From Chitinophagaceae bacterium (lineage in GTDB: Bacteria > Bacteroidota > Bacteroidia > Chitinophagales > Chitinophagaceae), in contig JACMKU010000090.1 of the NCBI GenBank assembly GCA_014379965.1, positions 1-64,000 on the forward strand: 64,000 nucleotides of DNA, read 5' to 3'. The notes beneath the pieces are model-generated. The model saw nothing but the letters and a program-made list of their open reading frames with translations. It ran no database searches and was not told where the DNA came from. Of the stretch, positions 8,610 to 16,662 are shown piece by piece; position 1 is the stretch's first letter; the number at the start of each line of letters is the position of its first letter. The position numbers were made by a program, and so were the translations under genes.

Positions 8610-8917
8610 AGGTATGGTTTTAAATTAGGGTTATTTAAAGGGTTATAGATTCTAAAAGTTTTGGTTAAGGTTAGCCCTTAAAAAGTACCCAGCACGGTTC
8701 GGTTTTCTTCAGAAAGTATTGGACTTCAAAGCAATTTAAACGATTTAGGGAATATCCCCCAAAAAAACTTTACTTTTCTTTAACGTTACCCGATATGATT
8801 TATTTTCTATATCATGGCAAATGTGTCAGAAACGAAAAAATAAATCGGAAAAACACTTGGTTAAATCATTATTTTTTTATTATTGCACACTACTGAGGTT
8901 TTTTTTAATACGAAAAG
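8610..8917. other. AT-rich divergent intergenic region (rpoD / START-like gene)
   Basis: About 308 bases without a gene and without heptad repeats. It is AT-rich, with poly-T and poly-A runs near 8760 and 8870-8910. A possible promoter for the plus-strand gene is TTGG near 8858 followed by TATTATTG near 8880, but the match is imperfect. No clear -33/-7 pair was found for rpoD. Confidence 0.5.
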
Positions 8918-9295
8918 ATGAGTAAGCAACTATATACGCTCGAGTTTCCGGTTAGATGTTCCCCCTCCATATTATACGAATTCCTTTCCACTCCAGCGGG
9001 CCTTGGCGAGTGGTTCGCAGATAAGGTCGACGAACGAGACAACATATTCTATTTTGGCTGGAATGGTACCTTCGAAAAAGCGGAGGTTTTAGAAAGTGAA
9101 GTCGATAAATACATCAAGTTTCACTGGCTGGATAAACCCAAGGAAGAGTATTTTGAATTCAGGATTGAAAAATCTGAGATTACAAGCCAGACCATATTAA
9201 TTGTAAAAGACTTTGCTGAAAAGAAAGAGATTAAGGACCAGAGCCTCCTCTGGGGTCACCAGGTCAAAGACCTTTTTCATCGTCTAGGGAATTAA
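8918..9295 (+). CDS. START-like domain protein (SRPBCC fold)
   Basis: A 125-residue single-domain protein with the SRPBCC/START-like layout: an N-terminal strand, a helix (CSPSILYEFLSTPAGLGEWFAD), a curved sheet including FYFGWNGTFEKAEVLE, and a long C-terminal helix (SLLWGHQVKDLFHRLGN). Proteins of this type are widespread in Bacteroidota and probably bind a hydrophobic ligand; none is known to me. The gene ends inside the 3' end of the convergent gene at 9264-9899 (32-base overlap). Confidence 0.8.
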   Translation: MSKQLYTLEFPVRCSPSILYEFLSTPAGLGEWFADKVDERDNIFYFGWNGTFEKAEVLESEVDKYIKFHWLDKPKEEYFEFRIEKSEITSQTILIVKDFAEKKEIKDQSLLWGHQVKDLFHRLGN

Positions 9296-9899
9296 ACCCG
9301 AGCCATTCTATCATCTGGCGAAACGCTCCAACAAGGGTTTCTTCCGCCTTCTCCCATTCTTTTAATGGATATGATCGTGCAAGTTTTATAAATGGCCTTG
9401 CCTGCATATGCTTCACAAATGCAGCGTCATCCATGCTTTTGAGTGCCAAGTAATTGTCGGGCCCAAGGTGATGCTGCCATTCGTCCTCGTTGATGCAAAA
9501 ATAAATACCCGATTCCTTCATTTCAGCGAAGGATTCCGTGAGTGAAGGGAGGTATCGGTCCTTATGCGCGCCGGACATGTGTAGTGTGATGCTGAAGAAG
9601 TTTCCCCACCAGAACATCGTTCGGATGGCGAAGTAATTGTCATGTTCGAAATACCTCGGGTAGTCAAGAATCAGGTAGGGTAGCCCGAGATAGTTTTCAC
9701 CCTTCGAGATCTTGGGCGGTATGTGGCGAACCTCAGATGGGACGCCGGCGATGGAATTAAATATTCGTTGTTGTTTCTCCTGGACCTCCTCCAGGATATA
9801 GCGCGCCTTCAGTAAAATACCATTCTTCGTTAAAATCCAGTCAGCATTGGATACAAGATCAGCCTCCTTTGGTGAAAGCCTTATTTTTGCTTTATCCAT
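9264..9899 (-). CDS. Conserved-looking protein of unknown function
   Basis: A 211-residue soluble protein with no signal peptide or membrane segment. I do not recognise a family. It is rich in aromatic residues (YFEHDNYFAIRTMFWWGNFF, with a His-containing HMSGAHKDRYLP after it) and has Trp/His-rich segments (NEDEWQHHLGPDNYLALK). The codon pattern and continuous frame suggest a real gene. It is divergent from the LptF/G gene by 12 bases and overlaps the START-like gene tail to tail. A link to the envelope is suggested only by position. Confidence 0.65.
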   Translation of the reverse strand: MDKAKIRLSPKEADLVSNADWILTKNGILLKARYILEEVQEKQQRIFNSIAGVPSEVRHIPPKISKGENYLGLPYLILDYPRYFEHDNYFAIRTMFWWGNFFSITLHMSGAHKDRYLPSLTESFAEMKESGIYFCINEDEWQHHLGPDNYLALKSMDDAAFVKHMQARPFIKLARSYPLKEWEKAEETLVGAFRQMIEWLGFNSLDDEKGL

Positions 9900-9911
9900 A
9901 ATTAAAGATAA

Positions 9912-11381
9912 GTGTTCAAAAAGTTAGATAAGCTCGTCATCAAGGCATTCGTGGGCCCCTTCATTGCCACTTTCTTTATCACCGTTTTGGTGTTACTGAT
10001 GCAATTCTTCTGGTTATGGATCGACGATTTCGTAGGGAAGGGTCTCGGCATCGGCATCGTTCTTAAGTTTATATGGTACCAGAGTTCAGTACTCGTTACC
10101 CTTGCGCTACCCCTGGCCGTATTGCTCTCTTCGCTTATGACCTTCGGAAATCTTGGAGAGAGTTTCGAACTCGTGGCTATCAAATCCTCTGGCATTTCTT
10201 TGCTAAGGTTCATGCGACCCTTGTTCATCATCTCAATTCTCATTTGCGGCGTTGCATTCCTGTTTTCAAATTACATCATCCCTGTCGCCAACCTCAAATC
10301 GAGAACATTGCTGGCGGACATCGTGCAGGCACAACCCGCATTCGATCTCAAGGAAGGAGTTTTTTACGATAAGATCCCTGGGTTTGCCATCAAGATCGGC
10401 AAGAAAGAAGCCAACGATACCGTGATACGCGATGTGATCATCTATGAGAAGAACGATGTCTTCCAGGATAATTTCATCATCGCCAGGAAAGGCCTGATGA
10501 CCGTATCTTCTGACAAGCGATTTCTTGAATTCAATCTACTCGATGGCTGGAGGTACGAAGAGAGAGGCGATAAATATGGCAGCCTTAGAACGGATTATAT
10601 CCGTCTTGGTTTCAAGGAATATAAGAAGCAATTCGACCTGAGTACGCTAGGGTTTAGTAGTCGTACACCCGATAGCGTTAATAAGAACAACGAGCGGATG
10701 TACAGCATGCGCCAACTGGATAAGGCGATCGATTCTTTTGAGAAAGAGAATGCGGGACTTTATCAGCAGATGGAGCGAACGCTTTATACCAGTCTGCCCT
10801 TTACCAGTTTTTTCGATACGCTTGGAAAGAGAAAATTGCCCACTGATACCTCGGCGCTGACGAAAAAGGCTAAAAAGTACGAACAACTCTTGCCAGACTC
10901 GGCCCGGCAGGTCGTCCATGATCGGGCGCTTGGCCAGGTGATAGCTTTACGATCACAGCTGGAATCGAGCCTGCTTAACATGAACGACAGGGAGAAGACG
11001 CTTCGTAAGCATAAGATCGAATGGCATCGTAAGATTGTATTGTCGCTCGCCTGTCTTGTACTCTTCCTGATCGGTGCTCCACTCGGTTCTATTATCCGGA
11101 AAGGAGGTCTCGGTTCTCCTCTCATTTTCGCCATCATCTTTTTCATGATATTTTACTTCGCCACCACCACGGGTGAGAAGTTTGCCAAGGAAAATACGCT
11201 TACACCATTTACCGGCATGTGGCTTGCTACCTTTGTGCTCGTTCCTGTAGGTCTCTTCCTCACCTACAAAGCGATGCGCGATTCGCAGTTGTTCAATAAA
11301 GAATGGTACCACAGGTACATCAAGAGGCTCGGCATATCGATTCGCCGGTTCACTAAGCGGAAAGAAGCAGTCAATGACTAA
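9912..11381 (+). CDS. LptF/LptG-family permease (lipopolysaccharide export)
   Basis: A 489-residue YjgP/YjgQ-family inner-membrane protein. Three N-terminal membrane helices (about residues 10-35, 50-75, 95-120, with FGNLGESFELVAIKSSGISL) precede a long periplasmic jellyroll region. Three C-terminal helices follow (KIVLSLACLVLFLIGAPLGSIIRKGG, typical LptF/G). A poorly conserved insert around residues 260-360 is long and helical, as in Bacteroidota members. With LptB it powers LPS extraction towards LptC-A-D. F and G cannot be told apart here. The start codon is GTG. Confidence 0.9.
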   Translation: MFKKLDKLVIKAFVGPFIATFFITVLVLLMQFFWLWIDDFVGKGLGIGIVLKFIWYQSSVLVTLALPLAVLLSSLMTFGNLGESFELVAIKSSGISLLRFMRPLFIISILICGVAFLFSNYIIPVANLKSRTLLADIVQAQPAFDLKEGVFYDKIPGFAIKIGKKEANDTVIRDVIIYEKNDVFQDNFIIARKGLMTVSSDKRFLEFNLLDGWRYEERGDKYGSLRTDYIRLGFKEYKKQFDLSTLGFSSRTPDSVNKNNERMYSMRQLDKAIDSFEKENAGLYQQMERTLYTSLPFTSFFDTLGKRKLPTDTSALTKKAKKYEQLLPDSARQVVHDRALGQVIALRSQLESSLLNMNDREKTLRKHKIEWHRKIVLSLACLVLFLIGAPLGSIIRKGGLGSPLIFAIIFFMIFYFATTTGEKFAKENTLTPFTGMWLATFVLVPVGLFLTYKAMRDSQLFNKEWYHRYIKRLGISIRRFTKRKEAVND

Positions 11382-11409
11382 TTATTAAATCGCCAATAAA
11401 TATTCATTT

Positions 11410-12165
11410 ATGGAAAAAAATACAACACGCCGGTCGTTTCTCTCCAGTTCGGCAAAAGCTACGCTTGCAATCACCGCCAGTCTTGCTGCAGGTAGTACAT
11501 TAATGGAAGCTTGTGGTACGCCGCGCGTCGCCTATGGGGCCACGGGTATCCAGACGGGATTCGGCCAGGATCCTCTACCATATTCCTATAGTGCATTGGA
11601 AAAAGCGATTGACGCGATGACGATGGAGATCCACTATACCAAGCACGCCGCGGGTTATGCCACAAATCTGGCAGATGCGGCAAAGGCCGAGAACGTTGAT
11701 ACCAGCAAACCGCTCGAGGACGTACTAACCCGGATTTCCAAATACTCGACCAAGATGAGGAACAATGCAGGCGGCCATTACAACCATGAGCTCTTCTGGA
11801 AATCGATGAGTCCAAACAGCACGGAGAAACCGGCAGGGAAATTATTAGCGGCGATTGAACAAAGTTTTAATTCATTCGATAGTTTCAAAACACAATTCGG
11901 CGATGCAGGAAAGAACCGCTTCGGCAGCGGCTGGGCCTGGTTGTTCATCGATGGAGATAAGAAACTACGAATCGGTTCTACTCCTAACCAGGATAATCCA
12001 TTGATGGATGTGAGCGATATCAAAGGCCTTCCCGTCCTCGGCCTCGATGTGTGGGAACATGCATACTATTTGCGTTATCAAAACAAACGCCCGGATTATA
12101 TAACGAATTGGTGGAAAGTTGTTGATTGGGGGTATGTGCAAACGCGTTTTGATCGACTCTCCTGA
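11410..12165 (+). CDS. Exported superoxide dismutase, Mn-type motifs, Tat signal
   Basis: An Fe/Mn superoxide dismutase of 251 residues. Residues 1-36 form a twin-arginine signal (NTTRRSFLSSSAKATLAITA) ending near LMEAC; the cysteine at 35 hints at a lipoprotein, but the lipobox is weak. Metal ligands are visible in MEIHYTKHAAGY, GGHYNHELFW and LDVWEHAYYL. The glutamine in NQDNPL and the preceding GSGWAWLF favour manganese over iron. It should remove superoxide outside the cytoplasm. It follows the LPS permease by 28 bases, probably in one transcript, and ends at a long inverted repeat. Confidence 0.9.
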   Translation: MEKNTTRRSFLSSSAKATLAITASLAAGSTLMEACGTPRVAYGATGIQTGFGQDPLPYSYSALEKAIDAMTMEIHYTKHAAGYATNLADAAKAENVDTSKPLEDVLTRISKYSTKMRNNAGGHYNHELFWKSMSPNSTEKPAGKLLAAIEQSFNSFDSFKTQFGDAGKNRFGSGWAWLFIDGDKKLRIGSTPNQDNPLMDVSDIKGLPVLGLDVWEHAYYLRYQNKRPDYITNWWKVVDWGYVQTRFDRLS

Positions 12166-12167
12166 GG

Positions 12168-12300
12168 AATGTAAAATGTAGAATCTAAAATCTAAAATGT
12201 AAAAGTCAGATCGAACTTCACTTTCCAATTGCAGAGCAATTCTTTAGCAAGTCCGACCTGACTTTTACATTTTACATTCTAGATTCTACATTTTAGATTT
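12168..12300. repeat. Long inverted repeat, AAATGTA heptads
   Basis: The left arm (12168-12216) reads AAATGTA GAATCTA AAATCTA AAATGTA AAAGTCA in clean heptads. The right arm (12251-12300) is its complement over about 49 positions with about five mismatches. The 34-base loop holds a second small hairpin (AATTGC / GCAATT). It starts two bases after the superoxide dismutase stop and ends at a TACTTTG box just before the next start codon. Confidence 0.9.
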
Positions 12301-12310
12301 ACTTTGACGC

Positions 12311-13342
12311 TTGAAGACAGCCACACAAAATCTGCACGTTCAAAAATGGGTCGCCGGCATTTCGATCCTCCTGCTTGCCGCGAAGATCCTTGCGTACTAC
12401 TACACGCGTTCGGTGGCTGTCCTTACTGATGCATTGGAAAGCATCGTGAATGTAGCAGCCGGTTTCATTGGACTGTATAGTTTATATGTGGCAGCTAAGC
12501 CACGCGATATCGATCATCCTTACGGGCATGGCAAGGCCGAATTTCTGTCCGCCGCCGTAGAAGGAACCCTGATTGGAGTCGCAGGCGTCATCATCCTGTA
12601 CAAAGCAGTGATACATTATTTCTATCCCGTTCCGCTTCGGGAACTCAATCTCGGCATCTGGCTGATAGGCGCAACCGCTATTGTCAACTTCATCATGGGT
12701 TACATCTGCGTAAGAATCGGGCGAAAAAATGATTCACTTGCTTTGGAGGCGAGCGGTAAGCATTTGCAGACAGATACCTATTCAACCATCGGCATCATTG
12801 CTGGACTTCTCCTGATCATTCTAACCGGTTATCAACGGTTCGATAGTATCGTGGCAGCAGTCTTCGGTTGCTGGATCATCATCACCGCGTACAAGATCAT
12901 TCGACGCTCGATTGCGGGAATCATGGACGAGGCCGATGAGAAAATACTGGGGCAAATGGTGGAGTTGCTCAACAGGAGCAGGAGGGAAAACTGGGTCGAT
13001 CTTCATAATTTGCGGGTGATCAAGTACGGGAGTGTGTTGCACCTCGATTGTCATCTCACACTTCCCTGGTATCTCAACGTGCAACAGGCACACGAAGAGG
13101 TAGAGGCCCTTTCCGCCATCGTTAAAGAAGAGTTCGGTGAATCTGTGGAGATGTTCGTTCACGCGGACGGGTGTATGCCGTTTCAGTGCCCGATTTGCGA
13201 TAAACAGGATTGTCCGGTCAGACAACATAATTTTGTAGAAGAAATATCATGGACGCTGGAGAATATTCGGCAGGATAAAAAGCATAGATATGAAGACCTC
13301 AACAAAGACTATAACAAAGTGGAAGCAGGACAGGGTATTTGA
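12311..13342 (+). CDS. Cation diffusion facilitator with Cys/His-rich tail
   Basis: A 343-residue CDF transporter starting at TTG. Six membrane helices span about residues 12-200. The metal-site pairs of the family appear as ALTDALES-type VAVLTDALESIVNV (helix 2) and HLQTDTYSTIG (helix 5), and HPYGHGKAEF follows helix 2. The cytosolic domain (about 205-310) ends in CMPFQCPICDKQDCPVRQH, a cluster of Cys and His that could bind Zn, Fe or another thiophilic metal. It probably exports divalent metal by proton exchange. Its 3' end overlaps the OsmC gene by 53 bases, so the two are co-translated. Confidence 0.9.
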   Translation: MKTATQNLHVQKWVAGISILLLAAKILAYYYTRSVAVLTDALESIVNVAAGFIGLYSLYVAAKPRDIDHPYGHGKAEFLSAAVEGTLIGVAGVIILYKAVIHYFYPVPLRELNLGIWLIGATAIVNFIMGYICVRIGRKNDSLALEASGKHLQTDTYSTIGIIAGLLLIILTGYQRFDSIVAAVFGCWIIITAYKIIRRSIAGIMDEADEKILGQMVELLNRSRRENWVDLHNLRVIKYGSVLHLDCHLTLPWYLNVQQAHEEVEALSAIVKEEFGESVEMFVHADGCMPFQCPICDKQDCPVRQHNFVEEISWTLENIRQDKKHRYEDLNKDYNKVEAGQGI

Positions 13343-13703
13343 AAGCCAACAGGAAGGTAACCCATCTCATATCGTCATCGATGGCGGCCGTCAACTTGGA
13401 CCCGGCCCAAAATCGCTTTTGCTGTCAGGACTAGCGGGTTGTTCGGCCATCGATGTGCTCGATATCCTGGAGAAGATGCGAATTAAGTTTTCGGATTTCA
13501 CCATCGAAGTAGAGGCCGAGCAGACGACGGATCACCCGAAAGTCTTCAAGGATATCCTGATTACCTATTCCATCCGTACAGATAAATCAAACGAGGACAA
13601 GGTGATAAAGGCCATTGACCTATCGCTGGAAAAATATTGCGGGGTATCGGCGATGCTAAGGAAGAATTCTGCCATTGATTATAAACTGCAACTCATACCA
13701 TAA
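13290..13703 (+). CDS. OsmC/Ohr-family protein
   Basis: A 137-residue OsmC-like protein. The two redox cysteines of the family are present in LLSGLAGCSAIDVLDIL and LEKYCGVSAMLRK. OsmC/Ohr proteins reduce organic hydroperoxides, but some Bacteroidota members act on other sulfur compounds and the substrate is not clear. It sits between the CDF transporter and the Rrf2 regulator; the gap to the latter is one base. That places it at the head of the sulfur locus and hints at a role in thiol redox. Confidence 0.88.
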   Translation: MKTSTKTITKWKQDRVFESQQEGNPSHIVIDGGRQLGPGPKSLLLSGLAGCSAIDVLDILEKMRIKFSDFTIEVEAEQTTDHPKVFKDILITYSIRTDKSNEDKVIKAIDLSLEKYCGVSAMLRKNSAIDYKLQLIP

Positions 13704-13704
13704 C

Positions 13705-14118
13705 ATGCTTTCCAAGAAATCCCAATACGCCTTCAAAGCCCTTGCTTACCTGACAGAGAGGTACAACCAGGGACCCGTCCTCATTTCTGAGATATCCATT
13801 AAGAAGCGCGTACCATTGAAGTTTTTGGAAAATATATTGCTCGAGTTGAAGAAAGCCGACATCCTCGAGAGCAAGAAGGGAAAAGGCGGAGGCTACTACC
13901 TGAAAAAGGACCCGGCACAGGTAAAAGTCGCCACCATAGTCCGCATTGTCAACGGCCCCATTGCCATGCTTCCTTGCGTGAGCCTCAACTTCTACCGTCG
14001 TTGCGAAAACTGTGATGAGGCCGCTTGTGGCCTCCACGACATCATGATCCAGGTTCGCGATGCTACACTCAATGTATTGGAAACAAAGACATTGAGAGAT
14101 CTTCTACCGATGGCGTAA
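13705..14118 (+). CDS. Rrf2-family regulator, likely regulator of the sulfur locus
   Basis: A 137-residue Rrf2 regulator. The winged helix-turn-helix spans about residues 1-70 (SKKSQYAFKALAYLTERY, then KGKGGGYYLKKDP, the wing). Four cysteines at about 91, 100, 103 and 108 lie in the region where IscR/NsrR-type members bind an Fe-S cluster. The open frame extends ten codons upstream, but ATG at 13705 gives the standard start. Rrf2 members CymR and IscR control cysteine and Fe-S metabolism. Its position just upstream of the assimilation genes, together with three similar dyads at 14135, 15557 and 27636, suggests it controls them. That is inference. Confidence 0.88.
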   Translation: MLSKKSQYAFKALAYLTERYNQGPVLISEISIKKRVPLKFLENILLELKKADILESKKGKGGGYYLKKDPAQVKVATIVRIVNGPIAMLPCVSLNFYRRCENCDEAACGLHDIMIQVRDATLNVLETKTLRDLLPMA

Positions 14119-14134
14119 TTTATTAGTCTTTTAA

Positions 14135-14153
14135 GTCCATAGAGTTGGTGGGG
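14135..14153 (+). promoter_or_regulatory. Candidate Rrf2 operator 1 (GTCCA-N9-TGGGG)
   Basis: The site GTCCA-N9-TGGGG overlaps the -33 element of the promoter before the peroxiredoxin gene. The longer shared string AAGTCYATARAGTTGGTRGGGT is nearly identical at 27634-27655. The same half-site geometry is seen as a perfect dyad at 15557-15575. Confidence 0.5.
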
Positions 14154-14175
14154 TGTTAGTTTTGCAGTACTTTCG
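14145..14175 (+). promoter_or_regulatory. Promoter of the cys/siroheme operon
   Basis: TTGG (14145-14148), 19 bases, then TACTTTCG (14168-14175), close to the Bacteroidota consensus. It lies 19 bases upstream of the peroxiredoxin ATG. Confidence 0.65.
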
Positions 14176-14194
14176 CCCTTAAACTTTCTAATAT

Positions 14195-14830
14195 ATGGCA
14201 TTACGTCTTGGGGATGTTGCTCCCAACTTCAAAGCACAAACTACCTCCGGTGAAATAGACCTGTATGAATACCTTGGAAACGGATGGGGTGTTCTTTTTT
14301 CTCACCCCGCTGACTATACGCCGGTGTGCACGACGGAGCTGGGCAAGACCGCTCTTCTTGGTGAAGAGTTCGCAAAAAGAAATGTAAAGGTCCTTGCTGT
14401 AAGCGTCGACCCGATCGATAAACATGAAGGTTGGGTAAAAGACATCAACGAAACTCAGAACACCACGGTCAATTTTCCTTTGATCGCAGATCCCGACAGG
14501 ACCGTCTCCACATTATACGACATGATCCATCCGAATGCATCCGCTACCGCAACGGTGCGTTCGCTTTTCATAATTGGTCCCGATAAACTGGTCAAGCTCA
14601 TCATCACCTATCCAGCTTCAACCGGGCGAAATTTCCTGGAAGTGATACGCGTGATCGATTCATTGCAATTGACCGCGGGATACAGTGTGGCAACACCAGC
14701 AGATTGGAAGGCCGGTGAAGACGTAATCGTAGTTCCTGCTGTGTCTACCGAAGATGCTATCAAGAAATTTCCAAAGGGAGTAAAAGTGGTTAAGCCTTAC
14801 CTGCGATATACACCGCAGCCCAATCTATGA
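14195..14830 (+). CDS. Peroxiredoxin of the 1-Cys (Prx6) type
   Basis: A 211-residue AhpC/TSA peroxiredoxin. The catalytic motif HPADYTPVCTTELG holds the peroxidatic cysteine, and the long C-terminal domain (AGYSVATPADWKAGEDVIVV) is typical of the Prx6 group. No clear resolving cysteine is seen, in line with a 1-Cys mechanism. It reduces hydroperoxides in the cytosol. It is the first gene after the proposed promoter and overlaps the cysH start by four bases (ATGA). Protecting the oxygen-sensitive Fe-S enzymes downstream would make sense but is inferred. Confidence 0.93.
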   Translation: MALRLGDVAPNFKAQTTSGEIDLYEYLGNGWGVLFSHPADYTPVCTTELGKTALLGEEFAKRNVKVLAVSVDPIDKHEGWVKDINETQNTTVNFPLIADPDRTVSTLYDMIHPNASATATVRSLFIIGPDKLVKLIITYPASTGRNFLEVIRVIDSLQLTAGYSVATPADWKAGEDVIVVPAVSTEDAIKKFPKGVKVVKPYLRYTPQPNL

Positions 14831-15537
14831 TGCTTAGCCCAGATCTCATATCAGAAATAACATCGGCGCCATTGGCCGACGCCATCAGGAAGGTATCCTT
14901 ACTATTTCCAGGTGGAGTGGTGTTCTCGTCCTCGCTTGGACAGGAAGACCAGGTATTGACCGATGTCATTTTTAAGAATAATCTCGATGTGAAGATCTTC
15001 ACGATCGATACGGGTAGGTTGTTTAATGAGACTTACGAACTATTGGATCGTACCACCGCGAGATACAAGCAGCCAGTGCATGTCTTTTTTCCTGAAGCTG
15101 GTGACGTTGAAACTTTCGTCAACACGAAAGGCATCAATAGTTTTTATGAATCGGTTGACAACCGCAAGGAATGCTGCTTCATTAGAAAAGTGAAGCCGCT
15201 TAACAGGGCGCTTACGGGCGCTAAAGTCTGGATCACCGGTCTACGGTCCGATCAGTCGGACAACAGGCAGCAGATGCCGATGATCGAGTGGTCGGAAGAG
15301 AAGCAGTTGTACAAATTTAATCCCCTAATCAACTGGTCGTACGACGAAATGCTTGCATACCTGCATCAGCATAATGTGCCATACAATCGTCTTCATGATA
15401 AGGGATATATCAGTATTGGATGTTCTCCATGTACACGCGCGATCGAGCCGGGCGAAACAGCCAGGGCGGGTCGCTGGTGGTGGGAATCATCGCAGAAGGA
15501 ATGTGGACTGCATACGACCGTAACGATAAAAGGATAG
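14827..15537 (+). CDS. cysH: Assimilatory adenylyl-sulfate (APS) reductase, Fe-S type
   Basis: A 236-residue PAPS/APS reductase-family enzyme that makes sulfite from activated sulfate. The PP-loop region is FPGGVVFSSSLGQEDQVL. Cysteines C116-C117 and C199-C202 (RKECCFIR and GCSPC) are the four [4Fe-4S] ligands that mark APS-using enzymes rather than PAPS-using CysH. The catalytic cysteine is C226 in KECGLH. No APS kinase (cysC) is seen in the locus, which agrees with direct APS use. The start overlaps the peroxiredoxin stop; ATG occurs twice in a row (14827 and 14830). Confidence 0.95.
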   Translation: MMLSPDLISEITSAPLADAIRKVSLLFPGGVVFSSSLGQEDQVLTDVIFKNNLDVKIFTIDTGRLFNETYELLDRTTARYKQPVHVFFPEAGDVETFVNTKGINSFYESVDNRKECCFIRKVKPLNRALTGAKVWITGLRSDQSDNRQQMPMIEWSEEKQLYKFNPLINWSYDEMLAYLHQHNVPYNRLHDKGYISIGCSPCTRAIEPGETARAGRWWWESSQKECGLHTTVTIKG

Positions 15538-15556
15538 AAATTTTTTTGCATAATAA

Positions 15557-15575
15557 GTCTACTAACGAAGTAGAC
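15557..15575 (+). promoter_or_regulatory. Candidate Rrf2 operator 2 (perfect dyad before cysD)
   Basis: The 19-base site GTCTACTAACGAAGTAGAC is a perfect inverted repeat with 7-base arms. It ends 15 bases before the cysD ATG. It has the same GTCYA-N9-TRG frame as the sites at 14135 and 27636. No strong promoter pair is visible in the 53-base gap, so it might act on readthrough RNA or on an unrecognised promoter. Confidence 0.5.
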
Positions 15576-15590
15576 AATTAATAGTAGAAC

Positions 15591-16499
15591 ATGAGTCAAT
15601 ATCATTTGGATTATCTCGGTGAACTGGAATCAGAGAGCATTCACATCTTCCGGGAAATAGCGGCGCAGTTTGAAAAGCCGGCTCTTCTTTTTAGTGGTGG
15701 AAAGGATTCTATCACGTTGGTTCATCTCGCCCGCAAGGCGTTCGCTCCAGGCAAGATTCCGTTTCCGCTCGTGCATATCGATACGGGTCACAACTTCCCG
15801 GAGGCATTGGAGTTTCGCGACTGGCTTGCTAAGGAAGTGGGTGCAACGCTCATAGTGCGGAAAGTAGAGGACACCATTAAGCAAAGGAATCTCACCGAGC
15901 CGCGGGGGAAATTCGCCAGCCGTAATTGGTTGCAGACTTATACCCTTCTTGATACGATCGAGGAATTCAAGTTCGATGCCTGCATCGGTGGCGCGAGGAG
16001 AGATGAAGAGAAGGCACGCGCGAAGGAGAGGATCTTTTCTGTGCGTGATGAATTCGGACAATGGAATCCGAAGTTACAGCGCCCTGAACTATGGAATATC
16101 TATAATGGTAGAATACAGAAGGGAGAGAATGTAAGAGTATTCCCGATCAGCAATTGGACTGAACTGGATATCTGGAATTATATAAGAAAGGAAAACATTG
16201 GTCTCCCATCGATTTACTTCTCGCACGATCGCCAGGTGATCGAACATGAAGGACAATTGGTGGCAGCGTCAGAGTTCGTACAACTGGACGAAACGGATGT
16301 GATACTCACCAAGAAGGTTAGATATCGAACAGTTGGAGACATGACCTGTACGGCAGCCGTCGAATCAAACGCCTCAACGCTGGATGAAGTCATCAGCGAG
16401 ATCATCTCCACCAAAATCAGCGAGCGCGGCGAAACCCGTATCGATGATAAGGTGACCGAGGCGGCAATGGAGGATAGGAAGAAGAACGGGTATTTCTAA
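15591..16499 (+). CDS. cysD: Sulfate adenylyltransferase subunit 2
   Basis: The small, catalytic subunit of ATP sulfurylase (302 residues, full length). It makes APS from ATP and sulfate, driven by GTP hydrolysis in CysN. The PP-loop is ALLFSGGKDSITLVHLARKA. Other conserved stretches are HIDTGHNFPEALEFRD, GGARRDEEKARAKER and the C-terminal GETRIDDKVTEAAMEDRK. It is paired with cysN as usual, but a 163-base gap filled by a GTGAATG inverted repeat separates them. Confidence 0.97.
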   Translation: MSQYHLDYLGELESESIHIFREIAAQFEKPALLFSGGKDSITLVHLARKAFAPGKIPFPLVHIDTGHNFPEALEFRDWLAKEVGATLIVRKVEDTIKQRNLTEPRGKFASRNWLQTYTLLDTIEEFKFDACIGGARRDEEKARAKERIFSVRDEFGQWNPKLQRPELWNIYNGRIQKGENVRVFPISNWTELDIWNYIRKENIGLPSIYFSHDRQVIEHEGQLVAASEFVQLDETDVILTKKVRYRTVGDMTCTAAVESNASTLDEVISEIISTKISERGETRIDDKVTEAAMEDRKKNGYF

Positions 16500-16502
16500 T
16501 AA

Positions 16503-16625
16503 GTGAATGGTGAATGGTGAATGGTGAATGGTGAATAGTGAATAGTGAGTAGTGAGTGGAACCCGCGAGTCGGATCTGAACTACTCATTCGGAGTCCATT
16601 CACTATTCACCATTGACCACTCACA
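16503..16625. repeat. Inverted repeat, GTGAATG heptads, between cysD and cysN
   Basis: The left arm (16503-16559) is eight heptads drifting from GTGAATG to GTGAGTG. The right arm (16597-16625) is complementary (CATTCACTATTCACCATTGA). The array starts three bases after the cysD stop. The frame of cysN reads back through it by 37 codons, which makes a spurious N-terminal extension. Confidence 0.9.
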
Positions 16626-16662
16626 CGATAATCAACCAATAACAATAAACAGAGATAGAGCC

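Noticed and set aside
16552-16662. 37-residue N-terminal extension of CysN
   Set aside because: It is encoded by the GTGAATG inverted repeat; the family start MDLLRFITAGS is at 16663.
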